DNA of 29,822 bases from CALFVT01 sp964513675 (GTDB lineage Bacteria > Pseudomonadota > Alphaproteobacteria > Caulobacterales > Maricaulaceae). The stretch is taken from positions 1 to 29,822 of the forward strand of contig CAZEOD010000030.1 in assembly GCA_964513675.1 (NCBI GenBank). The letters run 5' to 3'. The notes beneath the pieces were generated by a model, which did no database searches, was not told where the DNA came from, and was given only the letters and a program-made list of their open reading frames with translations. Shown here piece by piece: positions 8,057 to 15,512 of the stretch (positions within the stretch are counted from its first letter, which is position 1; each line of letters opens with the position of its first letter). Made by a program: the position numbers and the translations under genes.

Positions 8057-9163
8057 ATGACGGAGCATGATGACAATAAGCGTGAAGGCGGCTCTACGCC
8101 AGCCGCACAGAGCGAAGCCCAAGCCGAAACGGGCGGCCATTGGTTTACGGCAAGCGCCGAGACAGATGAAAAATCTATGCGGCTTGATAAATGGCTGGCG
8201 AGTAAAATTGACCTCTCTCGCGCACGGCTCCGCGTTTTAATCGAGAGCGGTGAGGTTCGTATGAACGGCGATATTATTGCTAATCCATCGGCCAAGGTTC
8301 GGCTGGATATGGAATATGCCGTCCATATACCGCCGCCGCGCGATGACACGCCCCTGCCCGAGGACATTCCACTTGATATTTTATTTGAAGATGAACATTT
8401 GATTGTTGTGCATAAACCAACGGGAATGACGGTTCACCCTGCGCCGGGCTCCCCGCGCGGCACATTGGTCAATGCTTTGCTCCATCATTGCCGCGATAGC
8501 CTCTCAGGTATTGGCGGCGTGTTGCGGCCCGGCATTGTTCACCGCATCGACAAAGACACATCTGGAATTTTAGTCGTCGCAAAAACGGACCGCGCCCATC
8601 AACATCTATCCAAGCAATTTGCGCGGCATAGCATTCACCGCCGCTATGTCTGCTTTGCGCGCGGCGGACCGAACCCGCGCGAAGGGCGGATTGAAACGCG
8701 GCTGGCGCGCTCTACGCATGACCGAAAGAAAATCGCCGTTGTTCGCGGCACATTTGGCGATATGGACGCCTCTGAGCATGGCCGCCATGCTGTGACGAAT
8801 TACAAATTACTGAAAGGCTATGGGCAGCGCCCTAATGCCGCCGTTGGAACGCCATTAATTAGCCAGATCGAATGCCGCCTTGAAACAGGCCGCACGCACC
8901 AAATTCGCGTGCATATGGCCCATATCGCCTGCCCGCTTTTAGGCGATCCGCTTTACGGAAAACAGCGCGCGTTTAAAACCGCCAAAAGCGATGCCGAACT
9001 CCACCTGCAAGACGCGCTCGCAAATCTAAAACGCCAAGCCCTTCATGCCGCAGAACTTGGCTTTATTCACCCCAAAACCAAAGAAGAGTTAAAATTCGAA
9101 GCCCCGCTGCCGGATGATCTCCAAAAGCTTAAAACAGCCCTTGAAGGGTTAAATGCGGGGTAG
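8057..9163 (+). CDS. RluD/RluC-family 23S rRNA pseudouridine synthase
   Basis: A 368-residue RluA-family enzyme that isomerises uridine to pseudouridine in 23S rRNA. After a charged N-terminal stretch, an S4 RNA-binding domain starts at MRLDKWLASKIDLSRARLR (about 41-95). The catalytic domain follows with VVHKPTGMTVHPAPG, the active-site motif HRIDKDTSGILVVAKT (catalytic aspartate D165), RHSIHRRY, and ETGRTHQIRVHMAHI. The C-terminus EEL.FEAPLPDDL is typical of RluD. The gene stands immediately upstream of rpoH, an arrangement common in alphaproteobacteria. RluD and RluC cannot be separated with certainty from sequence alone; RluD is favoured by the context. No strong ribosome-binding site precedes the ATG. 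Confidence 0.92.
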   Translation: MTEHDDNKREGGSTPAAQSEAQAETGGHWFTASAETDEKSMRLDKWLASKIDLSRARLRVLIESGEVRMNGDIIANPSAKVRLDMEYAVHIPPPRDDTPLPEDIPLDILFEDEHLIVVHKPTGMTVHPAPGSPRGTLVNALLHHCRDSLSGIGGVLRPGIVHRIDKDTSGILVVAKTDRAHQHLSKQFARHSIHRRYVCFARGGPNPREGRIETRLARSTHDRKKIAVVRGTFGDMDASEHGRHAVTNYKLLKGYGQRPNAAVGTPLISQIECRLETGRTHQIRVHMAHIACPLLGDPLYGKQRAFKTAKSDAELHLQDALANLKRQALHAAELGFIHPKTKEELKFEAPLPDDLQKLKTALEGLNAG

Positions 9164-9434
9164 CGGCAGATAAAATATGTCGCAAAAAGGCAAAATATAC
9201 GCGCAGTTACAGGCCGTAACATCAGGCGCCTCACTGCCTGCAACCTGCTAGAATGAAACAAATCATAGATTCATATTAAATATTTTACCGTGCCAAAAAA
9301 CAAAGCCCGCCGTGTAGATTAACCGCCCATAAGAGATTAATCATCGTCTTAATGGCCTCTCCCCCCTTTAAACATTCGCTAAATTCCTTATATCCTATCC
9401 TTGACCAGACACTAAAGGTTCACGAGGGCCCATC

Positions 9435-10403
9435 ATGACTAAGGCGAAAAAGAGCTTGCCAGCCAAGGCAAAAAGCAAATCTGCATCCAAGAAAGATGCG
9501 AGCTATTCCGGCAATATGAGCCTGTCTATGGCGCTATCGCCTGAGCAGGGGTTGAACCGATATCTGTCTGAAATTCGAAAATATCCTATGCTTGAAAAAC
9601 ATGAAGAGTTTACGCTGGCGAAACGGTGGCAGCAAGAAGGCGACACGAAAGCGGCAGAGAAAATGGTGACATCGCATCTGCGGCTCGTCGCAAAAATTGC
9701 CATGGGGTACCGGGGTTACGGCCTGCCGATTGGCGAGGTCATCTCCGAAGGGAATGTCGGCCTTATGCAGGCGGTCAAGAAATTCGACCCCGACAAAGGC
9801 TTTCGCCTCTCGACCTATGCAATGTGGTGGATCAGAGCCGCCATACAGGAATATGTCCTGCGCTCTTGGTCGCTCGTTAAAATGGGCACAACGGCCGCGC
9901 AGAAAAAGCTATTTTTCAATCTTCGCCGCCTTAAAGGCGAGATGAAGGCGATTGATGACGGCGCGCTCCATCCTGATAATGTCAAAAAAATCGCGACACG
10001 TCTGAATGTCAAAGAAACCGAAGTCATCTCGATGAACCGGCGCATGGCCTCTGGCGGCGATGCCTCGCTAAATGTCACAATCGGCGGAGAAGACGGCGGG
10101 AGTGAGTGGCAAGATTGGCTGGAAGACGATGTCGAATCTCAGGAAACCCAGATCGGGGATAGTCAGGAATTTGATGCCCGCATGGAGCTTTTGCAAGATG
10201 CGATGTCAGATTTGAATGATCGTGAGCGCGATATTATCATGAAGCGCCGCCTCGCCGATAAGCCGAAAACACTCGAAGAATTAGCCGGCGTTTACAATGT
10301 CAGCCGCGAGCGGATTCGCCAAATTGAGGCCCGCGCCTTTGAAAAACTTCAACAAGCCATGGTCGCAGCCGCAGGAAAGTCTGGCTTAATCGAAGCGGGC
10401 TAA
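9435..10403 (+). CDS. rpoH: Heat-shock RNA polymerase sigma factor RpoH (sigma-32)
   Basis: RpoH directs RNA polymerase to heat-shock promoters. The 322-residue protein has region 1.2/2.1 (LNRYLSEIRKYPML...), region 2.3-2.4 (GFRLSTYAMWWIRAAIQEYVL), and the RpoH box QKKLFFNLR at 156-164, which is diagnostic for the sigma-32 group. The region 4.2 helix-turn-helix is TLEELAGVYNVSRERIRQIEARAFEKL. It is longer than E. coli RpoH (284 residues) because of a lysine/alanine/serine-rich N-terminal extension of about 27 residues. The ATG at 9435 follows GAGGG with 7-base spacing, which supports the extended start over M28. The 271 bases upstream hold no gene I can recognise, and I see no convincing sigma-32 promoter there. 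Confidence 0.96.
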   Translation: MTKAKKSLPAKAKSKSASKKDASYSGNMSLSMALSPEQGLNRYLSEIRKYPMLEKHEEFTLAKRWQQEGDTKAAEKMVTSHLRLVAKIAMGYRGYGLPIGEVISEGNVGLMQAVKKFDPDKGFRLSTYAMWWIRAAIQEYVLRSWSLVKMGTTAAQKKLFFNLRRLKGEMKAIDDGALHPDNVKKIATRLNVKETEVISMNRRMASGGDASLNVTIGGEDGGSEWQDWLEDDVESQETQIGDSQEFDARMELLQDAMSDLNDRERDIIMKRRLADKPKTLEELAGVYNVSRERIRQIEARAFEKLQQAMVAAAGKSGLIEAG

Positions 10404-10431
10404 CAGCACTTTCACATAGAGTTTATTCAAT

Positions 10432-10462
10432 AAGCCATGGTCGTGACACCATGAGCTTTTTT
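10432..10462 (+). terminator. Probable intrinsic terminator of rpoH
   Basis: AAGC plus CATGGT (10432-10441) pairs with ACCATG, one bulged A, and GCTT (10448-10458) around the loop CGTGAC, followed by a T-run to 10462. It stands 29 bases after the rpoH stop. Downstream, overlapping TATAAT hexamers at 10482-10487 and 10487-10492 could be the -10 element for the next gene, but no good -35 is seen. Confidence 0.6.
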
Positions 10463-10514
10463 CATGCCGTATAGTCATAGCTATAATATAATAGAAAACT
10501 TTTAAGGCATCAGC

Positions 10515-11933
10515 ATGAGACGCGCATTATTTATCGGCAGTGCATTATCACTCGCAGTCATTGGAATGGCATTGAATACCACCCAAGCCCGCAGCCAAGA
10601 CAAACCATCGCTAGCTACATTTGTTGAATCAGAATTAGAGCTATCAGGACGCGATAAAGACATACTCCTTGCAGCATTAAATCCGCAAATTTTTAGCTCT
10701 AATGATGTTTCTGCAGACTTACGCTCCTTCTGGACAAAAGCCTATATTCCAGCAGCGATAGAAATATTTAATTTTATTCCAGATCGCAAAGTCCGTTCAG
10801 TCGTGCTAGAAAAACTGCGCGGTAGCACAGGCCAAGATTTCGGGACTGATATGACCGAATGGTACAGCTGGTTGTGGAATGAGCCAGAGCTGAAGATTAA
10901 AGGCTATGCCGATTTTAAGTCAGAATTTTATCGGGAGATAGATCCTAAATTTGGACGTTACTTCTTTGGCCGGCAAAACACATCCGATATACGCCTTGAT
11001 GAAGTGCGCTGGGGCGGCGTTGTCCAAGATGGCATTCCACCTTTACGCGAGCCAAAAATGATCTCTGCACAAGAAGCTAATTATCTAGGTGATGATAATG
11101 TTATCTTTGGCATCGAAGTCAATGGCGATATTAGAGCCTATCCAAAACGTATTTTAGCATGGCATGAAATGTTTGTTGATACTGTCGGAGGCATAAATTT
11201 TGCAGGGGTTTATTGTACATTATGCGGCACTGTGATTTTATATGAAACCAATGCGAATGGTGTCTACCATGAGATGGGAACCAGCGGTTTCCTCTACCGC
11301 TCAAATAAGCTGATGTATGATAAGAAAACGCAATCTTTATGGAACACCCTCAAAGGCGAGCCTGTTATTGGGCCGCTAACGGGGCAAGGCATTGCTCTGA
11401 ATCACCGCAGCGTAGTGACAACAACATGGGGCAAATGGAAAGCACTCCATCCTGAGACCAAAGTATTATCACTTGAGACGGGACATCGACGTGATTACGG
11501 CGAAGGTGTGGCTTACCACGAGTATTTTGCGACAGATGAATTGATGTTCCACACACCGTTTTCAGATTACCGCTTAAAGAACAAGCAGGAAGTCTTGGCG
11601 CTAAGATTTAAAGAGCAGCCACATGAACCGGTTGCGATTTCTGCGGATTTTCTCAGCCAAACCCCAGTTTATAGCAATGCAATTGGCTCGCAAAAATATG
11701 TGGTGCTAACAGACGAAACGGGTGCAAACCGTGTTTATGACCCCGAAGATGTCACATTTACTCAATTTGATGGTGAGCACAAAGCAACAGACCTTCTAGG
11801 CCGAACGTGGAAAGTTTCAGAAAGTAAGCTTACGGCACCTAACGGTCGTGAGCTTGAGCGTTTACCTTACCACCGCGCCTTTTGGTTTGGATGGCGGTCA
11901 AGCTATCCAAACACACGGCTTATAAAAGAATAA
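10515..11933 (+). CDS. DUF3179 domain-containing exported protein
   Basis: A 472-residue protein with an N-terminal signal sequence (cleavage near QARSQ, residue 28) and a DUF3179-type C-terminal two-thirds. The family pattern starts at NVIFGIEVNGDIRAYPKRIL, continues with WHEMFVDTVGG, then VYCTLCGTVILYE (C234 and C237 in a CxxC), TSGFLYRSNKLMYDK, SLWNTLKGEPVIGPLTG and HPETKVLSLETGHRRDYG. No biochemical function is established for this family that I can rely on; the secreted CxxC hints at metal binding or redox chemistry, which is inference. A short AAGG precedes the ATG by about 9 bases. The coding sequence looks more AT-rich than the neighbouring core genes. Its stop is one base from the end of a converging small gene. 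Confidence 0.85.
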   Translation: MRRALFIGSALSLAVIGMALNTTQARSQDKPSLATFVESELELSGRDKDILLAALNPQIFSSNDVSADLRSFWTKAYIPAAIEIFNFIPDRKVRSVVLEKLRGSTGQDFGTDMTEWYSWLWNEPELKIKGYADFKSEFYREIDPKFGRYFFGRQNTSDIRLDEVRWGGVVQDGIPPLREPKMISAQEANYLGDDNVIFGIEVNGDIRAYPKRILAWHEMFVDTVGGINFAGVYCTLCGTVILYETNANGVYHEMGTSGFLYRSNKLMYDKKTQSLWNTLKGEPVIGPLTGQGIALNHRSVVTTTWGKWKALHPETKVLSLETGHRRDYGEGVAYHEYFATDELMFHTPFSDYRLKNKQEVLALRFKEQPHEPVAISADFLSQTPVYSNAIGSQKYVVLTDETGANRVYDPEDVTFTQFDGEHKATDLLGRTWKVSESKLTAPNGRELERLPYHRAFWFGWRSSYPNTRLIKE

Positions 11934-11934
11934 T

Positions 11935-12162
11935 TTAAGCCGAGACGTTTTTAATACCGACTGGCATCTTAACGGTGCTCAGTTCATTGACGCGGTAAAA
12001 CCATGCCAAAAATTCACTTGAAGACATATGTTGCCTTAAAAAATCGACCGCTTCGTCTCGCGAGTAACCTGTCACATAACATATTGAAGCTAAGCCCGTG
12101 GCCTCATGTTTTGCAAAATTTATTATGTCTTTAACTTCACCATTCGTAAGATATGTGCTCAT
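11935..12162 (-). CDS. Small hypothetical protein (75 residues)
   Basis: I do not recognise this protein. It is a 75-residue soluble-looking polypeptide beginning MSTYLTNGEVKDIINFAKHE with a predicted helical centre (SRDEAVDFLRQHMSSSEFLAWF) and one cysteine. A good ribosome-binding site, AAAGGACG, lies before the ATG at 12162, which supports it as a real gene. It ends one base from the stop of the converging DUF3179 gene and starts divergently from the sixA-like gene, about 100 bases away. No signal peptide or membrane segment is evident. Confidence 0.6.
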   Translation of the reverse strand: MSTYLTNGEVKDIINFAKHEATGLASICYVTGYSRDEAVDFLRQHMSSSEFLAWFYRVNELSTVKMPVGIKNVSA

Positions 12163-12260
12163 GTCTGCACGTCCTTTGTTGATTTATATTTATCGCAATC
12201 GCTTCAAATACGCAGCAAAGCCGTATTATGGATTTAAACCGTTATTTAAGGATCAATAAC

Positions 12261-12758
12261 TTGCTATCACATCTTTTGCTTATGCGCCATGCGAAATCAA
12301 GTTGGAGTCACGCAGATCTAAACGATCATGCTCGCCCTTTAAATAGCCGTGGCCGGCAGGCTGCCGATAATATTGCGCGGGCATTGATGTCAGAAAACTA
12401 TGACCCCGATATTATTTGGTCATCAGACTCACAGCGCACGAAAGAAACAGCGCTCCGCCTGATTCAAATTTTACCCGGCGCGCAAAGCGTGTTTTATCAA
12501 CCCAGCTTTTATCTATCAGGCGCAATAAAGACCTTAGACATACTGAGTACATCAGATGAGCCTGACGGTAAACTTATGCTCCTTGGTCATAATCCCGGAT
12601 GGGAAGGTTTATTTGAATATTTCAGCGGTCACTATGAAAGATTTCCAACGGGCGCCTGCGCTGTGTTTTCACGCAAAGATAAATTGGCAAACTGGCTAAC
12701 GCCTAAGGCCTGGGCGTTTGAAACCCTCCTGCGTCCCCGCGATCTTTCAGCCGCATGA
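12261..12758 (+). CDS. sixA: SixA-type phosphohistidine phosphatase (histidine phosphatase superfamily)
   Basis: A 165-residue member of the histidine phosphatase superfamily, closest to SixA, which removes phosphate from phosphohistidine on signalling proteins. The catalytic motif LLMRHAKSSW gives R9 and H10 (phosphate acceptor), followed by DHARPLNSRGR, SSDSQRTKETA (R59) and LLGHNPGWE (H110). The TTG at 12261 is chosen because AAGGA lies exactly 8 bases upstream and the resulting N-terminus (MLSHLLLMRH) fits the family. An in-frame ATG at 12228 has no ribosome-binding site and would add 11 residues. The stop overlaps the next gene in ATGA, suggesting coupling. The true substrate is unknown. 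Confidence 0.85.
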   Translation: MLSHLLLMRHAKSSWSHADLNDHARPLNSRGRQAADNIARALMSENYDPDIIWSSDSQRTKETALRLIQILPGAQSVFYQPSFYLSGAIKTLDILSTSDEPDGKLMLLGHNPGWEGLFEYFSGHYERFPTGACAVFSRKDKLANWLTPKAWAFETLLRPRDLSAA

Positions 12759-12985
12759 GACCAAAAACAAAATTAAGCGCCGTCCTACGTGTCTATTGGA
12801 GCATGCTTCGAATCTATCTTTTCTATCCCCTTATGATCGCTGCCTTCCTCTATGTTTATGTTAAAGACTATCACTGGATATGGGGGTTATTTATTATTAT
12901 CGGCATCCTAATAATCGACCCTATATACCGTATATTATGGCGCTCTATTCGCCGTAAAATAAAGTCCAAAAATAAGGGCCGTTAA
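12755..12985 (+). CDS. Small two-helix membrane protein, hypothetical
   Basis: A 76-residue protein beginning at an ATG that overlaps the sixA-like stop by 4 bases. It has a basic N-terminus, two hydrophobic helices (about 22-37 and 42-60, with YPLMIAAFLYVYV and WGLFIIIGILII), and a very basic tail (RRKIKSKNKGR). I do not recognise a family. The overlap and strand suggest co-translation with the phosphatase. A hairpin begins at its last codons. Confidence 0.6.
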   Translation: MRPKTKLSAVLRVYWSMLRIYLFYPLMIAAFLYVYVKDYHWIWGLFIIIGILIIDPIYRILWRSIRRKIKSKNKGR

Positions 12986-12993
12986 AGCCCTTA
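12973..12993. terminator. Weak hairpin at the end of the small membrane protein gene
   Basis: TAAGGGC (12973-12979) pairs with GCCCTTA (12987-12993) around a 7-base loop that contains the stop codon. There is no T-run after it, so it may be a weak or factor-assisted terminator between two converging genes. Confidence 0.35.
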
Positions 12994-13014
12994 ATGCCGT
13001 CTTAAACTGAAAGG

Positions 13015-13416
13015 CTATTTATTCAGCGACAACAGGCTATCTTCATCGCGTAGGCAATATAGCAAGGCTATGGCCGCAAGCGCCGGCAGCGATGCAAGGA
13101 AAACCATCACGATGTTATCCGTAAATAAAATCATCTTTGGAATAATTAAAACGGTTCCAACAGCATGAATAAGAAAAACGGCCGCATAGCTAATCCGCTT
13201 TTTAATACCGACCAGAAACGCAATCAAAGCCGCCATACCAAAAACACCGAGACCCAAATTTAAAATATTCGGAAAAGACTCCGTATAGTAATGGCTCTTG
13301 GCAACGCCTTGAACGAGGTCTGGATTGGTGAAGCGGGCCAGAACCCATGGAAATAAGAAATAAAACACACTTAAGCGCGTTAGAAACAAAGGGATTTTAA
13401 GATTTTTTTCAGCCAT
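13015..13416 (-). CDS. Four-helix membrane protein, hypothetical
   Basis: A 133-residue integral membrane protein with four likely transmembrane helices (about 12-28, 50-68, 74-94 and 98-120), such as NLGLGVFGMAALIAFLVGI and NIVMVFLASLPALAAIALLY, and a short acidic tail. Its topology loosely resembles DoxX-like proteins, but I see no firm family signature. The ATG at 13416 is preferred over an in-frame TTG at 13428 because the stretch GGAGAG sits directly in front of the ATG. A TTAA-N7-TTAA site lies 34-48 bases upstream. Confidence 0.65.
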   Translation of the reverse strand: MAEKNLKIPLFLTRLSVFYFLFPWVLARFTNPDLVQGVAKSHYYTESFPNILNLGLGVFGMAALIAFLVGIKKRISYAAVFLIHAVGTVLIIPKMILFTDNIVMVFLASLPALAAIALLYCLRDEDSLLSLNK

Positions 13417-13449
13417 TATGCTCTCCAATATTATAGTTATCTTGACCCC

Positions 13450-13464
13450 TTAACAGAAAATTAA
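13450..13464. promoter_or_regulatory. TTAA-N7-TTAACC site (CtrA-type) upstream of the four-helix protein
   Basis: TTAA (13450-13453), seven bases CAGAAAA, then TTAA (13461-13464) followed by CC. This equals the full consensus TTAA-N7-TTAAC described for CtrA in alphaproteobacteria. It is 34 bases upstream of the start codon at 13416, where a -35 region could lie. Assignment rests on the motif only. Confidence 0.35.
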
Positions 13465-13505
13465 CCTCATAGCGACCACAAAACCTCCAGCGCAGGCAAA
13501 TCCAT

Positions 13506-14851
13506 CTAACCAACTTGATTATTCAAGCGAGCCTTTGCCTTATCGGCACCTAATAAAGGCAGAATTTTTCCCATATCCGGCCCGTAATCACGTACTGTCA
13601 AAGCGATGCGTAGCGGCATGAATAATCCGCCCCCTTTGCGCCCTTNNNNNNNNNNGCCTTAAGCGCCGCTGTCAGCTCACCCCAAGAGTTATCGGTTATT
13701 TCGCTTGGCAATAAAGCCGCCGCTTGGGCGCAAAACTCTTTATCTTCATCAGAAATCTGGCCTGTCATTGGCGCAAAAATCATGGTCGACCAGCCCGCCA
13801 TATCTTCAAGCTTTTCGATATTGGCCCGCATAAGCGTCCAAAGCGCGTCTCCGCCGCTAACGCCCATGACATCCAAACGGTCTTTAACATCTGCATAATC
13901 GGTCACATGTAAAAGGCGCGCATTAACGAGCGCAAGTTCATCTTCATCAAACCGCGCCGGCGCGCGCCCAATTTTAGCAAAGTCAAAATTATCCACCAGC
14001 ACAGATAAATCAGGCTCTGCTTCTACGGGATCAGAGGTGCCAATTTTAGCCAATAGCGACGCTACGGCTTGCGGCTCAATACCTTGCGCTTTAAGCTCTT
14101 GCATGGATAAAGAGCCAAGGCGTTTTGAAAGCCCCTTCCCATCTTTTCCAACCAATAGCGGCGTATGGGCAAATTCCGGCAAATGATCTGAAAGGGCCCG
14201 AAAAATTTCAATTTGCGCGCCTGAATTGGTCACATGATCTTCGCCGCGAATAACATGGCTGATGCGGGCATCAATATCGTCAACAACGCTCGGAAGCGTA
14301 TAGAGGAAACTTCCATCGGCGCGAATTAAAACGGGATCAGAAATCGAACGTGTATCAATCCTTTGCTCCCCGCGCACCATATCTGTCCAAGCGATTTTCT
14401 CGCCGGATAATTTAAACCGCCAATGCGGCTTACGGCCCTCGGCTTCATAGGCAGCGACCTGCTCGGCTGTTAGGTCTAATCCGGCGCGGTTATAAACGGG
14501 CGGCTTGCCTTGCACGCGCAAGAGTTTGCGCTGACGATCAAGCTCCTCTGATGTTTCGTAACAGGCATATAAAAGCCCATCCGCACGCAGCTTTTCTGCG
14601 GCGTCATTATACATTTCAAACCGGTGAGATTGATTAAATGTCTCGGCGTGATGAAGACCTAGCCACGCCAGATCTTCTTTAATCCCGTCCTCATAAGCTT
14701 GCGTGGAGCGCTCCAGATCCGTGTCATCAATTCGCAGAATAAAAACGCCGCCATTTTTTTGCACAAATAAATAATTCATCAAGGCCGTGCGGACATTCCC
14801 GACATGAAGGCGCCCAGTTGGGGAGGGTGCAAAACGAACACGTATAGTCAT
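13506..14851 (-). CDS. gltX: Glutamyl-tRNA synthetase, interrupted by an assembly gap
   Basis: GltX charges tRNA-Glu (and in many alphaproteobacteria also tRNA-Gln) with glutamate. Reading from the ATG at 14851 gives APSPTGRLHVGN (HIGH-type motif 16-19), RIDDTDLERS, VIRGEDHVTNS and KGLSKRLGS (KMSKS-type motif 239-244) up to ELTAALKA before ten N. Beyond the gap, the first frame stops early, but another frame continues the family C-terminus for 45 residues (GRKGGGLFMPLRIALTVRDY and on to a TAG at 13508-13506). Joining the two needs a true gap length that leaves remainder 2 on division by 3. The protein would then have about 446 residues, normal for the family. GGAAGAAG precedes the ATG. Confidence 0.93.
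13646..13655. other. Assembly gap (10 N) inside gltX
   Basis: Ten undetermined bases. The gltX reading frames on each side are offset by one base relative to a 10-base gap, so the number is a placeholder. Family alignment leaves room for only about three residues between ALK and GRKG, so the true gap is probably a few bases (for example 5). Confidence 0.95.
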
Positions 14852-15087
14852 AACTTCTTCCACTTAAACTCTTAGCCCGCGGGCCGAAGGGGCTTACTGG
14901 CGCGGTCATATGTTAGTTTACGCGCTAAACCAAGGGGCAAGCGCAATTTTTACGCCGTTACATAGGCCGCCCCCTCGGTTAAACCTTAAACGCAGCCCCA
15001 AATTAAGGTTTAAATTATTAAGCTTAAAATTAAGATGGCTCCGGCTCTGCGCTTATATTGAAGAGGCAATAACATAGCGGGCGGCCA

Positions 15088-15119
15088 TTATCACCCCAAA
15101 CGGCCCTTATCACCCCAAA
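15088..15119 (+). repeat. Direct repeat TTATCACCCCAAA, two copies 19 bases apart
   Basis: TTATCACCCCAAA at 15088-15100 and again at 15107-15119. Related strings occur nearby: TTATCAC at 15346-15352, TTATCACC on the minus strand (15410-15403), and TTATCCACC on the minus strand (15445-15437), the last matching 8 of 9 bases of the E. coli DnaA box. They may be binding sites for a regulator or initiator. Confidence 0.5.
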
Positions 15120-15274
15120 AGACCCTGCCCCAGCACAAAAATTGCCGTCCCTTTGGAACCGCCTGCTGGATGTTAAATATGGACATGCCGCGAAGCCGTG
15201 GCTTCGTTGGATACCAATTATATTTTATGTTTCACAAAGCTTAGACTTCGCGGCGACATAATTTTGCGCAGTTC

Positions 15275-15410
15275 AGGACAGGAATGGAGCTATCCCATCT
15301 TACCAAAGTACGGCGATACAGCATCGAGACGTTAGGCCCGACCGTTTATCACATATGCCGTCACCTTTACAGAAAGCCAACGTCCGCTTGCCTGTCCTAA
15401 AAGGTGATAA
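15275..15410. ncRNA. Candidate structured RNA or palindromic element
   Basis: A perfect 8-bp outer helix pairs AGGACAGG (15275-15282) with CCTGTCCT (15391-15398). Nested inside are ATGG/CCAT (15284-15287/15295-15298), CGAT/ATCG (15314-15317/15323-15326), and a 9-bp helix with one bulged A, GACGTT(a)GGC with GCCAACGTC (15328-15337/15376-15384). TCACCTTT (15361-15368) can pair with AAAGGTGA (15400-15407), crossing the outer helix as a pseudoknot would. I do not recognise a known RNA family, and the transcribed strand is unknown. A small non-autonomous transposable element with AGGACAGG ends is an alternative, though no target duplication is seen. Confidence 0.3.
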
Positions 15411-15476
15411 CCCTAATATAAGCGATAAAAAAGCGGGGTGGATAAGTTTATATTTTACCGCCCATCAGACAGCCTA

Positions 15477-15512
15477 AGATTTAGCATAATAGTCTCACAT
15501 CATGCTAAATCT
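15477..15512. repeat. 11-bp perfect inverted repeat downstream of purH
   Basis: AGATTTAGCAT (15477-15487) and ATGCTAAATCT (15502-15512) are exact inverted copies separated by 14 bases. It lies about 40 bases after the purH stop on the purH transcript. No U-run follows in either direction, so a classic terminator is unlikely. It may be an mRNA-stabilising hairpin or a protein-binding palindrome. Confidence 0.55.

Noticed and set aside
9400..9436. Sigma-32 promoter (CTTGACC ... CCCATCAT) before rpoH
   Set aside because: The spacing is far too long and the -10 part overlaps the start codon.
12991..13005. A third TTAA-N7-TTAA match
   Set aside because: It lies between two converging genes, upstream of nothing, so it is probably chance. 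It is also a reminder that the other two matches may be chance.
13598..13645. GltX ending in KGAKGADYSCRYASL
   Set aside because: This tail is a wrong-frame reading across the N gap; the real family C-terminus is in another frame and ends at 13506.
15477..15512. Chromosome dimer resolution site (dif)
   Set aside because: The arms resemble a Xer half-site, but the spacer is 14 bases, not 6, and the second arm does not match the XerC half.
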